A stretch of DNA of 64,000 bases from an uncultured Lachnospiraceae bacterium (GTDB lineage: Bacteria; Bacillota; Clostridia; Lachnospirales; Lachnospiraceae): NCBI GenBank assembly GCA_900554415.1, contig USGU01000004.1:1-64000 (forward strand). Direction: 5' to 3'. The translations under genes and the position numbers were made by a program. Of this stretch, positions 24,175 to 32,869 are shown piece after piece. Every line of letters starts with the position of its first letter. The stretch's first letter is position 1. The notes beneath the pieces were generated by a model that did no database searches, was not told where the DNA came from, and saw nothing but the letters and a program-made list of their open reading frames with translations.

Positions 24175-24861
24175 ATGGAACAGATATTAAACCAATTACC
24201 GATTGTTCTGAATTCACTGAACATCGGATTTCTACAGACCTTAAAATTATTTTTTGTCACCTTGATCGGTGCCATTCCCATCGGGCTTGTAATTGCATTC
24301 GGTTCCATGTCCCACTTTAAACCTCTTAGCTATATTACGAAATTCATTGTCTGGGTTATCAGAGGTACGCCTCTGATGATTCAGTTATTGATTGTCTACT
24401 ACTTTCCGGGTCTGGTACTGAAAAATCAAATCTGGGGCGGTGGTGAGTCCGGTCGATTTCTTGCTGCGGCTGTTGCATTTATTTTTAACTATGCCTGCTA
24501 TTTTTCTGAGATTTACCGTGGTGGAATCCAGAGCGTTCCAAAAGGACAGGAAGAAGCCGGACTGGTGCTTGGAATGACGCGGAAACAGATTTTCTTCCGC
24601 ATTACGTTGTTACAGATGATTAAGCGTATTATTCCACCTATGTCCAACGAAATCATCACTTTGGTAAAAGATACTTCCCTAGCGCGCATTATTGCCCTTC
24701 AGGAAATCATCTGGGCAGGTCAGGCATTTATGAAAGGTTCCCAGGGAATCTCCGGTGCACTCTGGCCGCTGTTCTTTACCGCATTTTATTATTTGATTTT
24801 CACCGGAATCCTGACTGTACTGCTTAACAGACTGGAACGGAAACTGGATTATTTCCAATAA
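24175..24861 (+). CDS. Amino-acid ABC transporter permease
   Basis: 228 residues with five membrane helices and the HisM/GlnP signature: VIRGTPLMIQLLIVYY near the N-terminus and the EAGLVLGMTRKQIFFRITL coupling helix. It lies 65 bases after the binding-protein gene and 17 bases before the ATPase gene. It forms the channel for a polar amino acid. Confidence 0.9.
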   Translation: MEQILNQLPIVLNSLNIGFLQTLKLFFVTLIGAIPIGLVIAFGSMSHFKPLSYITKFIVWVIRGTPLMIQLLIVYYFPGLVLKNQIWGGGESGRFLAAAVAFIFNYACYFSEIYRGGIQSVPKGQEEAGLVLGMTRKQIFFRITLLQMIKRIIPPMSNEIITLVKDTSLARIIALQEIIWAGQAFMKGSQGISGALWPLFFTAFYYLIFTGILTVLLNRLERKLDYFQ

Positions 24862-24878
24862 TCGAGGAGGTATGACAA

Positions 24879-25688
24879 ATGGCTATTTTAGAAGTTGAGA
24901 ATATGAATAAATCCTTTGGAAACACTCAGGTGTTAAAAGATATCAATTTTTCGCTGGAAAAAGGAAAAGTACTTTCCATCATCGGTTCTTCGGGAAGCGG
25001 AAAAACAACCCTGCTCCGGTGTCTGAATTTTCTGGAGCGTGCAGATACCGGCAAAATCCGGGTAAACGGGGAGACCTTGTTTGATGCATCAGACCTTTCT
25101 TCCCAGTCGGAACCTCAGATTCGGAAAAAGAGGCTCCACTTTGGGCTTGTTTTTCAGTCTTTTAATCTTTTTCCTCAATATACGGCACTGGAAAATGTGA
25201 TGCTGGCAAAGGAACTGCTTGCCAGAGAACTGCCCGACTACAAAAGCCGGAAGAAAGAATTGTTATCGGAAATCAAAGAACAGGCTGTCAACCTTCTGAC
25301 AAAGATGGGCCTTGCTAACCGGATGGACAATTATCCACACCAGCTTTCCGGTGGACAATGTCAGCGGGTTGCAATTGCCCGTGCACTGGCACTGAATCCG
25401 GATATTTTATGCTTTGATGAGCCTACCTCTGCTCTTGACCCGGAACTCACCGGAGAGGTTTTGCGCGTCATGAAAGAACTGGCAGACGGAAATACGACCA
25501 TGATTATCGTAACCCATGAGATGACATTTGCCAAAGAAGTTTCTGACCATGTCATCTTCATGAATGAAGGCCGCATTCTGGAAGAAGGTACACCAGAGGA
25601 AGTATTTGAACATCCAAAGGAAGAACGCACCAGACAGTTTCTGGGCCACTATCATAATGCTGATTCCTCTTTTTCTATAAATTCATAA
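24879..25688 (+). CDS. Amino-acid ABC transporter ATP-binding protein
   Basis: 269 residues, slightly longer than the ~245 usual in the GlnQ/TcyC group because of an insert (~85-125) between Walker A and the signature. Walker [12 protein letters not shown]-loop FQSFNLFP, signature [15 protein letters not shown], Walker [15 protein letters not shown]-loop VTHEM. Its 3' end overlaps the convergent acetyltransferase gene by 37 bases. Confidence 0.92.
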   Translation: MAILEVENMNKSFGNTQVLKDINFSLEKGKVLSIIGSSGSGKTTLLRCLNFLERADTGKIRVNGETLFDASDLSSQSEPQIRKKRLHFGLVFQSFNLFPQYTALENVMLAKELLARELPDYKSRKKELLSEIKEQAVNLLTKMGLANRMDNYPHQLSGGQCQRVAIARALALNPDILCFDEPTSALDPELTGEVLRVMKELADGNTTMIIVTHEMTFAKEVSDHVIFMNEGRILEEGTPEEVFEHPKEERTRQFLGHYHNADSSFSINS

Positions 25689-26149
25689 GCAATTCGCGGA
25701 CTCCCATCTGCGATATGAATGATTCCGCATCTGTGGAATCCACATTTCTGAATGGCTCCCTGCATAGGAAGGTTCCGTTCATGAGTGTCGATTCTCAGAT
25801 GGGGAATTTCTTTTTTACAATAATCCACAACCTTTGCAAATACCCCTTTCTCTGTTCCATCACTGGCAACTCTGTGAATCGCAGCATATGGTGAATCGTC
25901 CATCCACGCACCATCAATTACCTTATACGTTGGGTCCTCCCCCGGAATAAATGCAAACACGCCATGCACCCGATCTTGATTTTCATAGACATATAACTGT
26001 CCCTTTTCCACATCCTGCATAAGCACTTCTTTAGATGGGTGGTTATTCTGCCACTGTACTGTATTTCCATGTGCTGCCATAAACGCTCTTGCAATCTGAT
26101 AAATATTCAGAATCACAGGCATATCTTTTTCTTCTGCGTGTCGAATCAT
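25652..26149 (-). CDS. GNAT family N-acetyltransferase
   Basis: 165 residues with a GNAT layout: [17 protein letters not shown] opening, central strands, and the acyl-CoA-binding region near [20 protein letters not shown], then [21 protein letters not shown], a typical C-terminal GNAT segment. The acceptor is unknown. The ATG at 26149 has an AGGAG site about 9 nt upstream; the 30 extra residues of the longer frame are unsupported. It lies downstream of the cobalamin adenosyltransferase gene, 96 bases away. Confidence 0.82.
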   Translation of the reverse strand: MIRHAEEKDMPVILNIYQIARAFMAAHGNTVQWQNNHPSKEVLMQDVEKGQLYVYENQDRVHGVFAFIPGEDPTYKVIDGAWMDDSPYAAIHRVASDGTEKGVFAKVVDYCKKEIPHLRIDTHERNLPMQGAIQKCGFHRCGIIHIADGSPRIAYEFIEKEESAL

Positions 26150-26245
26150 TGTCTGTTTTCTCCTGTAAGATTTACATATATTTGTTTCATCATTATTTGC
26201 ACCTTCGATGCTTATATCATAATTATAATAGTTCTTCAAATTCTT

Positions 26246-26773
26246 TTAAAACTCAATCCCTCGTCTCGCCGGAACTCCCTGTTCAAAAGGATGCTTTATT
26301 TTTTTCACTTCAGAAATGTACTCTGCCAGTTCCTGGATTTCCGGTGCCGGATCTCTGCCTGTCAGTACAACTTCCAGTTTTCCCGGTTTATTTTTCAAAA
26401 AGTCCAGTGCATGTACATGGTCAATAAATTCATAGCGGTATGCTGCCATAAATTCATCTGCCACAAGCATATCGTACTCTTCTTCTACTGCCCTTCTTAC
26501 TGCTTCCTGCCAAAGATTCGAATACACTTCTTTTGCTTCCTGCTTTTCCTCTTCTGTCATGCGGAACACAAACCCAAACTCACGGTTTAAATGAATCACA
26601 TCAATTTCCGGAATTTTATCTAAAATCACCAGTTCTCCCGAATGTTCATTTTTCAGAAAACGTACAAACAACACTCTCATTCCACATCCTGCGGCACGCA
26701 CTGCAAGCCCTATGGCCGCTGTTGTCTTTCCTTTTCCGTCTCCACAATATACTTCTATCAGTCCCTTTTCCAT
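26246..26773 (-). CDS. cobO: Cob(I)yrinic acid a,c-diamide adenosyltransferase (CobA/CobO/BtuR type)
   Basis: 175 residues. P-loop at the N-terminus (YCGDGKGKTTAAIGLAVRA), then VRFLKN and DMLVADEFMAA, as in CobA/CobO adenosyltransferases. It transfers the adenosyl group from ATP to the cobalt of reduced corrinoids, giving adenosylcobalamin or its precursors. It is the last gene of the importer unit, 26 bases after the ABC ATPase, so imported corrinoids can be adenosylated at once. Under the control of the riboswitch at ~32.7 kb if transcription runs through. Confidence 0.92.
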   Translation of the reverse strand: MEKGLIEVYCGDGKGKTTAAIGLAVRAAGCGMRVLFVRFLKNEHSGELVILDKIPEIDVIHLNREFGFVFRMTEEEKQEAKEVYSNLWQEAVRRAVEEEYDMLVADEFMAAYRYEFIDHVHALDFLKNKPGKLEVVLTGRDPAPEIQELAEYISEVKKIKHPFEQGVPARRGIEF

Positions 26774-26799
26774 CTGCTATACTTTCCTGTTCTTATTTT

Positions 26800-27891
26800 T
26801 TATAATGATTTTCGCTTTTTTGCTTCATCCAGTAAAATCTGCATTTTGACATTACATTCCCCAATACAGACCCCTGCATTGATGATTTTATTACATTGGC
26901 TCATCAGTCGCAATGCCCTTTCTAAACTCTGATCACTGATACTGCAAAATGGTTGTTCTGTCACTACTTCCGCAGCCAGATATTTTGCCACCTGATAATC
27001 CAAATCGTTGGTATACAGGATTCCTGTAGCAAAGGGTATCTGTTCTTTCTGGAGTCTTCGATACACCGGAATGCCATTTCCGCAGGATGAAAGCACAAAT
27101 ACTTCCGGTTTTCCTACCGCTCCCGGAAGTTCTACACTTCCAAAAACAGTGTCAAAATATCCATTGTCCAGTCCGTACAGGTCCCGTATGATGTCATCCT
27201 TGAAAACCTGCTCCGGTTCTCCGTACCATGAGATGGTCTCTCCTTTCACGCAGATGATCTTATCCGAAATCTTCTGCGCCAAATCGATTTCGTGGAGAGA
27301 CATCACCACAGTAATATTTTTCTCTTTCGCCATCTTTCGCAAAATAGAGAGCAATTCTAATTTGTACTTAATATCCAGATAAGAGGTCGGTTCATCCAGT
27401 ACAATCAGTTCCGGCTCCTGACAGATTGCTCTTGCCAGTAAAATGCGCTGCTTCTGCCCATCACTGATGGCATCAAAGGAACGCTCTGCCAGTTCTTCTC
27501 CATGCACTGCACGCAAAGCTTCATAGACCTTTTCCTCATCTTTCTTTCCAAGAATCCCCATTCGTCCGGTATATGGATAACGTCCGGTTGCCACTACGTC
27601 ATAGCAGGTCATCAGTTCTGGATTTACCCGCTCCGTAAGTACAACCGCCATTTTGGTAGCCAGTTCTTTAAAGGAAAGATGATGCAAATCTTTTTCTGCA
27701 AATACAATTCTGCCGTCGATTTTTTCAAGCTGTCTGGTAATCGTCTTTAAAATCGTAGATTTACCTGAACCGTTTGGTCCAATCAGTGTGACAATTTCCC
27801 CTTTTCCGATATCAATGCAGATATCATGGATAAGCACCTTTCTATGATATCCCACTGAAAGATTCGTAAGCTGAACATATTGTTTCTCCAT
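26800..27891 (-). CDS. btuD: Corrinoid ABC transporter ATP-binding protein with extra C-terminal domain
   Basis: 363 residues. Residues 1-255 are a FepC/BtuD-type ATPase: Walker A LIGPNGSGKSTI, signature ISDGQKQRILLARAI, Walker B LIVLDEPTSYLD, H-loop SLHEI. About 105 residues follow (VFVLSSCGNGIPVYRRL to the end), which are not part of the ABC fold and contain several cysteines (CGNG, CNKI, CIGEC). This tail may sense or bind something. It abuts the permease gene (two bases apart). Confidence 0.88.
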   Translation of the reverse strand: MEKQYVQLTNLSVGYHRKVLIHDICIDIGKGEIVTLIGPNGSGKSTILKTITRQLEKIDGRIVFAEKDLHHLSFKELATKMAVVLTERVNPELMTCYDVVATGRYPYTGRMGILGKKDEEKVYEALRAVHGEELAERSFDAISDGQKQRILLARAICQEPELIVLDEPTSYLDIKYKLELLSILRKMAKEKNITVVMSLHEIDLAQKISDKIICVKGETISWYGEPEQVFKDDIIRDLYGLDNGYFDTVFGSVELPGAVGKPEVFVLSSCGNGIPVYRRLQKEQIPFATGILYTNDLDYQVAKYLAAEVVTEQPFCSISDQSLERALRLMSQCNKIINAGVCIGECNVKMQILLDEAKKRKSL

Positions 27892-27893
27892 TT

Positions 27894-28916
27894 CTACTTT
27901 CCTTTCTTTCTGTTTAACATCATAAAAATAACTATCGGTGCACCAAACATGGATGTTACCGTACTAATATTCAGTTCCGTCGGTGCAAATGCCATCCTTG
28001 CAATCAAATCACACATCATACAGAAAACTCCACCTCCAAGGAACGTCCCCGGAATCACCACCAGCGGATTGGCACTGCCAAGCAGTTTCTTCATCAGAAA
28101 CGGTACTGCAATTCCCACAAAAGAAATCGGTCCTGCAAAAGCTGTCACGCAGGCTGAAAATACACTGGATAAAAGAATCAGAATCACACGAAATACCCGC
28201 ATATTGATTCCCATGCTCTGTGCGTAGCCTTCTCCCATCTGAAAAGCACCAATTGGTTTTGCCATTAAGAACGTACATACAAAAGTAATCCCCACTATCA
28301 GAAAAGCTACACGCACATTTCCCCAACTCATGCCAGAGAAGCTTCCCTGAGACCAGCCATGTAGATTCACAATATCCGAATCCTCCGCAAAAGTCACAAC
28401 AAAATCCGTAATTGCCGAGCAGATATATCCAATCATAGTTCCAGCTACCAGTAGCGTTGCCATATGATGCACCTTTTTCGACATCAGCAGAATAAATCCA
28501 ATGGATATCAATGAGCCTGTAAATGCAGCAATGATCAGTGCACTGGAGCTTATCTGCCGAAAATGGTTCATGAAGAAAATCATAGTAAGTGCCACTACCA
28601 TTTTAGCACCTGATGAAATTCCCAGAATAAATGGTCCTGCTATCGGATTCGAAAAAAATGTCTGTAATAAAAATCCTGACAAAGACAAGGCACCGCCAAG
28701 CACTGCCGCCATTAAAAGACGGGGCAGGCGTATTTTCCATATGATATTGTACTCTACTTCTCCACCTTCCCGCAGAAATAAAATCCTCAGAATATCTGGA
28801 ATGGAGATTTGTACATTTCCGGTATTAATATTCAAAACCACAATCACCGCAAATGCCAGAATCAGGCTTCCAAATACAAGGCCATACCGCAGTTGTCGTT
28901 TTCGTCTTATGTTCAT
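27894..28916 (-). CDS. btuC: Corrinoid ABC transporter permease (FecCD/BtuC family)
   Basis: 340 residues, about ten hydrophobic helices. Family signatures: LRLPRLLMAAVLGGALSLSG-type stretch near residue 65, NPLAGPFILGISSGA-like segment (here NPIAGPFILGISSGAK) and the C-terminal GPISFVGIAVPFLMKKL coupling region. It forms the channel for corrinoid or siderophore import; the cobalamin context favours corrinoid. The ATG at 28916 has GGGAG 6 nt upstream, replacing the longer frame. Confidence 0.9.
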   Translation of the reverse strand: MNIRRKRQLRYGLVFGSLILAFAVIVVLNINTGNVQISIPDILRILFLREGGEVEYNIIWKIRLPRLLMAAVLGGALSLSGFLLQTFFSNPIAGPFILGISSGAKMVVALTMIFFMNHFRQISSSALIIAAFTGSLISIGFILLMSKKVHHMATLLVAGTMIGYICSAITDFVVTFAEDSDIVNLHGWSQGSFSGMSWGNVRVAFLIVGITFVCTFLMAKPIGAFQMGEGYAQSMGINMRVFRVILILLSSVFSACVTAFAGPISFVGIAVPFLMKKLLGSANPLVVIPGTFLGGGVFCMMCDLIARMAFAPTELNISTVTSMFGAPIVIFMMLNRKKGK

Positions 28917-28956
28917 AATGACTCCCTGTCCTGTGAATGCTGTCCACAATTCTTTC

Positions 28957-30183
28957 TTACTCTACTTTATACAAAAATGTCATATCCTTTTCATCTCCAT
29001 CTGTCAGCATCAGATGGATATCCTGTATCAGATTACCCACGATATCTGTGGCCTGATACAAATATTTTCCGGTACACCACACGTTTCCTTCTTTGACCGC
29101 CTTAAAATCTGCAAACAACTCATTCTTTCCAATCAACTCGTCCACGGACTTGATTTCGCTGTCGATACTGGAATTGTAAATCAGATAATCTGCATTTACG
29201 GCTGTGGCATAGAACTCCTCCATCGTAAGAGAAACGGCTGCGCTCTCATTTTCTGTATTTTCCAGATTATCGAAAGCATACTTTCCTCCTGCAATTTCAA
29301 TCATTTTCGGGATATAATCCTTAGTTTTACGCACCACAATAGTTCCGTCCGTACTGACATAGAAAAATGCCACTGTTTTTTCTGTATTCTTGAAATCCTT
29401 TAATTCTTCAATCACACTGGTCTGTGACGCAAAAAAGGTTTCTGCTTCCTCGTCTTTTCCCATAAGTGCAGCATATAATTTAATCCATTCCGTTCTGCCA
29501 AGGGGATGATTTTCATAACTTGAACGGTCTATAAATACCGGAATTCCAAGCATTTCTATCATCTCTTTTACTTTCGGTGTATGAGCTATCATGGTGGATT
29601 CAATAGCAAGGTCGCAGCCTTTATCTACCAGCATTTCATAATCCGGCTCACTGTATTTTCCGGCAAAGACAATCTTTCCCTCTTCCATTGCTTTTGCCGC
29701 ATTTTCAATATACCAGCCCGATGCCTGTGTTCCGCTCATCTTGATGGAATCCAGACAATCAAGGGAATCAAACAATGCCATAGCCGATGTGGCCGCAAGG
29801 TAAATATTACTCGGTGACTTTGGTATAACTACGATATTTTCATCCAGTCCTTCCGGTGCTTCCTTCCCTTCCGGAACTGCCAGATATTGTGCACTGTCGT
29901 GGACATCGATCAGCACATATCCTTCTTCATAATAAAATACATCAAATCCTGTTGCGTATTCCAACTCCAGGGTTCTCTCATATGTCAGTCCTGCAATCTC
30001 AGGTGCTGCCTTGGTTTTTTTATCCGTTGTCTGATTGTCTGCCGTTTTTTCCTGACTGTTTTCCGTTTTTGAGCCAGAAGCGGTCTGACCGCATCCTGTC
30101 AGGACAGATGATGCGGTCAGTAAGGCGGATAGAACAATCAGTGATACATTTCGAACAAATTTTTTCATCACATTTTTTCTCAT
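28957..30183 (-). CDS. btuF: Corrinoid-type ABC substrate-binding lipoprotein
   Basis: 408 residues from the ATG at 30183 (a GTG one codon earlier is also open). Lipobox VLTGC at about residue 31, a Thr/Lys linker, then a helical-backbone class III binding fold as in BtuF/FepB proteins (NIYLAATSAMALFDSL, LVDKGCDLAIESTM, LGIPVFIDRSSYENHPLGR). An insertion of ~60 residues precedes the first lobe (APEIAGLTYERTLELEY...). That same block is found in the surface protein encoded directly upstream. It should deliver corrinoid to BtuCD. Confidence 0.88.
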   Translation of the reverse strand: MRKNVMKKFVRNVSLIVLSALLTASSVLTGCGQTASGSKTENSQEKTADNQTTDKKTKAAPEIAGLTYERTLELEYATGFDVFYYEEGYVLIDVHDSAQYLAVPEGKEAPEGLDENIVVIPKSPSNIYLAATSAMALFDSLDCLDSIKMSGTQASGWYIENAAKAMEEGKIVFAGKYSEPDYEMLVDKGCDLAIESTMIAHTPKVKEMIEMLGIPVFIDRSSYENHPLGRTEWIKLYAALMGKDEEAETFFASQTSVIEELKDFKNTEKTVAFFYVSTDGTIVVRKTKDYIPKMIEIAGGKYAFDNLENTENESAAVSLTMEEFYATAVNADYLIYNSSIDSEIKSVDELIGKNELFADFKAVKEGNVWCTGKYLYQATDIVGNLIQDIHLMLTDGDEKDMTFLYKVE

Positions 30184-30207
30184 CACGCTGTTTCCCTTAT
30201 TTTGATT

Positions 30208-32448
30208 TTAATTCTTCTTTTCCGTTTTCTGGAGTTCTGCTAATTTCTCTGTGTATACTTCATTTGCTTTTTCTTCACAGTCAAAGAGTACACCGTAAAC
30301 CTTCAGCCATTCCAGTTTTGCTTCTTCCTGTTCTTCATCTGCCATACGGTCTACGAATACCGGAATCTGAAGTGTTGCAAAACGTTCACTTAAATCCAGA
30401 AGCTGTTCCTTTTCCTCTTTCTTATCCTTGCTGTCTTTTTCAACCTCAAGCACAGACGATGGAAGTACAGCCAGATTGCATTTATTCTTTACAATTTCTT
30501 TGTAATCCGGGTCTTCTACATCCCCTTCCATCAAAAGCTCTTCGTCAATTTCAAAATCCTCTTTCAGCAGTTTTAAAATGTCTTCATCTGCAATATATGC
30601 CTTTTCCAATGGTCTCTGGATAATGATTACATTTTTATCCAGTCCTGCAGGAATCTCTACATCTTCTGGAACAATCAGATATTTCACTACATTTCCTTCG
30701 TAAAGGTTATCCGTCTCTTCCTCTAAAACTTCACGTTCAGTATCTTTCTTCATATCAATTTCCAACAGCATAATATCATTTTCATAACGGTAAAGCTTTA
30801 CATACTTGGTATATTCCATTTCAATTTCTTCTTCGTAAGTAAGTCCCATGATCACCGGTGCTTTCTGGTCAAGCTTCTGATTATTAAGTGCCTCGCCCTG
30901 CTCACCTGAGCCTGCCGCTGCGAGATAAATGAAAATGTTATATGTAATCTCATGAGCGGTTGACATGGCTGTTGTCATTCCGATGATAGTATTGTTCTTA
31001 TTTAACTGCACCGGAATCACAAATGTAGAAGTAGAGCCGGTGTTGGTTCCATAGTAAATGTTACCGTTTGCTTTAATATAAGAGTAAGAACCACTGCTGA
31101 ATACGATGGTTGCATAAGCCTGACCATTTTTGATGGTAATCTTGTCACAACTGATAGAAACTCTTCCGGTTCCGCCTGACCACGAGAACTGGTCTGGGAT
31201 GTATACTCCGTCTTTCAATGTAGTACTGCTGTCCACACGGGCTGTTCCGCCATTTAAGTCGGTTACATGACCTGACTCATTGCCCGGTGTAGATGGCTTT
31301 GAATTATCCGGATTTACTGGGATTACTGGTTCTACCGGGTCTGGTGTCGGTGTTTCTTTGTCTATTTTTTCTATTCCGTCGGACTGGAATGTTAATTCAC
31401 GGTCGTACCATTTATCCTTCTTGATAGAATGTGCAGCTACTTTAATCGGTGTATCAAAAGCAGATACTGGAATCGTATATGTATATTCCCCTTTTTCATT
31501 TTCCACAAATGGAATCAGACTGCTCCTATCGGCCTTGGCTGCATCTTCCGCAGTTCCCATGTATAAATAATCATAGCCTGTTCCACTTAGGGTAATGACT
31601 GCACTCATCTGACCATTATTTTTGGTTAAAACACAGTTTACAACTTTAAACATACTTGAACTGGAATCTACAGTAACATTATAATCTCCATTTTCAATGT
31701 CTTTATCCGGAGTTTCCGGTTCTTCTGGTGTTACTGTTTCATCTTTTTCAATCACGCTTGGAATCGTCAGTGTATACTGTTTCTTTGTATACCAGCTTCC
31801 ATCCGGCTTTCCCGGGACAAAGTTCATTTCCTTTCCCATATCCTCTGCTTTTAAGTCAAAGGTAAAGATATAGCCATCTGTTCCTTCCCGCTTTACTCCC
31901 TGATATACTGGTTCTTTGACTTCATCGTCTTTCCTTCCCAGATAAATCTTGTCGTAACTTGCAGAACTTATTGTAAGAGTGACTGTCAATGTGTCCTCTT
32001 TGAGTACTGCTTTGGAACTTTCTATTTTGAACATAGAAAATCCACTTACTATATCCAGTGTATAATCCCCGTCCTCATAGGTCTTATCACCGATTATGAT
32101 GGACTGAGTAACAGCGTCTTCACCTGCTGCTTCAGCAGATTCTTCCTGATTATTTTCCTGTGCTTCTTCTGAAAGTTCTTCTTTTTGCTTTGTTTCTTCC
32201 TGTTCTTCTGTCTCTGCTTTTTCTACTGTTTCCTCTGCTGCTTTCTCTTCAGAAACAGTATTATCTGATACTGTGTTCTCCTGACTTTCATTTTCAGAAA
32301 CTGGTTTCTCCTGAGTTGGTTCGACTGTCGCCTCCTGCGAAATCATTTCCACTGCTTCCCCTTCTTCTGCATGAAGGCGTGCCACCGGACTTCCCGCCAT
32401 CAAAACCGCAAGTCCTAATGCCAGAAATCTTTTTTTGTTTCCTTTCAT
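30208..32448 (-). CDS. Secreted surface protein: three NEAT-like repeats fused to a partial BtuF-like lobe
   Basis: 746 residues. Signal peptide 1-27 (LHA end), a very acidic Glu/Gln linker (~28-115), then three related beta domains at ~125-232, 253-357 and 405-510. Each has an Asp-Gly/Gly-Asp-Tyr start, a Met/Phe-x-Lys or equivalent strand, and a SYDKIYLG / GYDYLYMG / SYSYIKAN core reminiscent of NEAT tetrapyrrole-binding domains. The last ~220 residues (APVIMGLTYEEEIEMEY on) match the start of the neighbouring binding lipoprotein (APEIAGLTYERTLELEY) but stop after one lobe. No LPxTG or C-terminal helix. It is the first gene behind the cobalamin riboswitch, so a corrinoid-capture role is likely; NEAT membership is my inference. 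Confidence 0.75.
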   Translation of the reverse strand: MKGNKKRFLALGLAVLMAGSPVARLHAEEGEAVEMISQEATVEPTQEKPVSENESQENTVSDNTVSEEKAAEETVEKAETEEQEETKQKEELSEEAQENNQEESAEAAGEDAVTQSIIIGDKTYEDGDYTLDIVSGFSMFKIESSKAVLKEDTLTVTLTISSASYDKIYLGRKDDEVKEPVYQGVKREGTDGYIFTFDLKAEDMGKEMNFVPGKPDGSWYTKKQYTLTIPSVIEKDETVTPEEPETPDKDIENGDYNVTVDSSSSMFKVVNCVLTKNNGQMSAVITLSGTGYDYLYMGTAEDAAKADRSSLIPFVENEKGEYTYTIPVSAFDTPIKVAAHSIKKDKWYDRELTFQSDGIEKIDKETPTPDPVEPVIPVNPDNSKPSTPGNESGHVTDLNGGTARVDSSTTLKDGVYIPDQFSWSGGTGRVSISCDKITIKNGQAYATIVFSSGSYSYIKANGNIYYGTNTGSTSTFVIPVQLNKNNTIIGMTTAMSTAHEITYNIFIYLAAAGSGEQGEALNNQKLDQKAPVIMGLTYEEEIEMEYTKYVKLYRYENDIMLLEIDMKKDTEREVLEEETDNLYEGNVVKYLIVPEDVEIPAGLDKNVIIIQRPLEKAYIADEDILKLLKEDFEIDEELLMEGDVEDPDYKEIVKNKCNLAVLPSSVLEVEKDSKDKKEEKEQLLDLSERFATLQIPVFVDRMADEEQEEAKLEWLKVYGVLFDCEEKANEVYTEKLAELQKTEKKN

Positions 32449-32564
32449 TTTGTTCTTCCTTTCCTTTTCTATCTTTTTCTAAATAGAATGATGCCGGAGT
32501 CACATGATGTCTGACAGGCTGCTCCATGCCCTGCACTTATGCATTCCTTTCCATCATAAAAAAA

Positions 32565-32595
32565 GAAATGTCCACCCATAAAAAGCAGACATTTC
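32565..32595 (-). terminator. Riboswitch-controlled terminator
   Basis: On the minus strand GAAATGTC and GACATTTC enclose a 15-base loop, followed by seven T residues. It lies between the cobalamin aptamer and the first importer gene, so it is the expression platform: ligand bound, transcription stops. Confidence 0.8.
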
Positions 32596-32677
32596 ATAAC
32601 CTCAAAACATTCCTGTCTGTCCCAAGGACTTACAGGTGGTTCTATGAAAACGCTTTCTTCGGAAGCTATTCATTGAC

Positions 32678-32840
32678 TTTCAGCAGGTTTCCTGGCTTAC
32701 ATATCATCGCTCTGCCACACCTTCTCACGCTTTACGCGCAATGGCATACCCGCGGCATCACTCCATGTTTACAGTGACCGGATCGCTCAGGACTTTCACC
32801 TGATTCTCTTTTACCCTGACATTCCTGTCTGGCACTGAAA
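32678..32840 (-). ncRNA. Cobalamin riboswitch aptamer
   Basis: The minus strand holds the conserved blocks in order: GAATCAGGTGAAAGTCCTGA (32808-32789), then CCGGTCACTGT, a GC-rich arm with the loop, and the B12 box AGCCAGGAAACCTGC (32698-32684). It stands upstream of the surface-protein/btuFCD/cobO unit and downstream of the cbiA stop, so it should lower importer expression when adenosylcobalamin is plentiful. It is separated from the biosynthetic genes, which run into it from upstream. Confidence 0.93.
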
Positions 32841-32869
32841 TTCATTCTATTTCGTTCTTTCCTATTATA

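Noticed and set aside
28501..29403. A 300-codon plus-strand frame across btuC and btuF.
   Set aside because: Antisense shadow with Cys/His/Ile-rich composition and no start signal.
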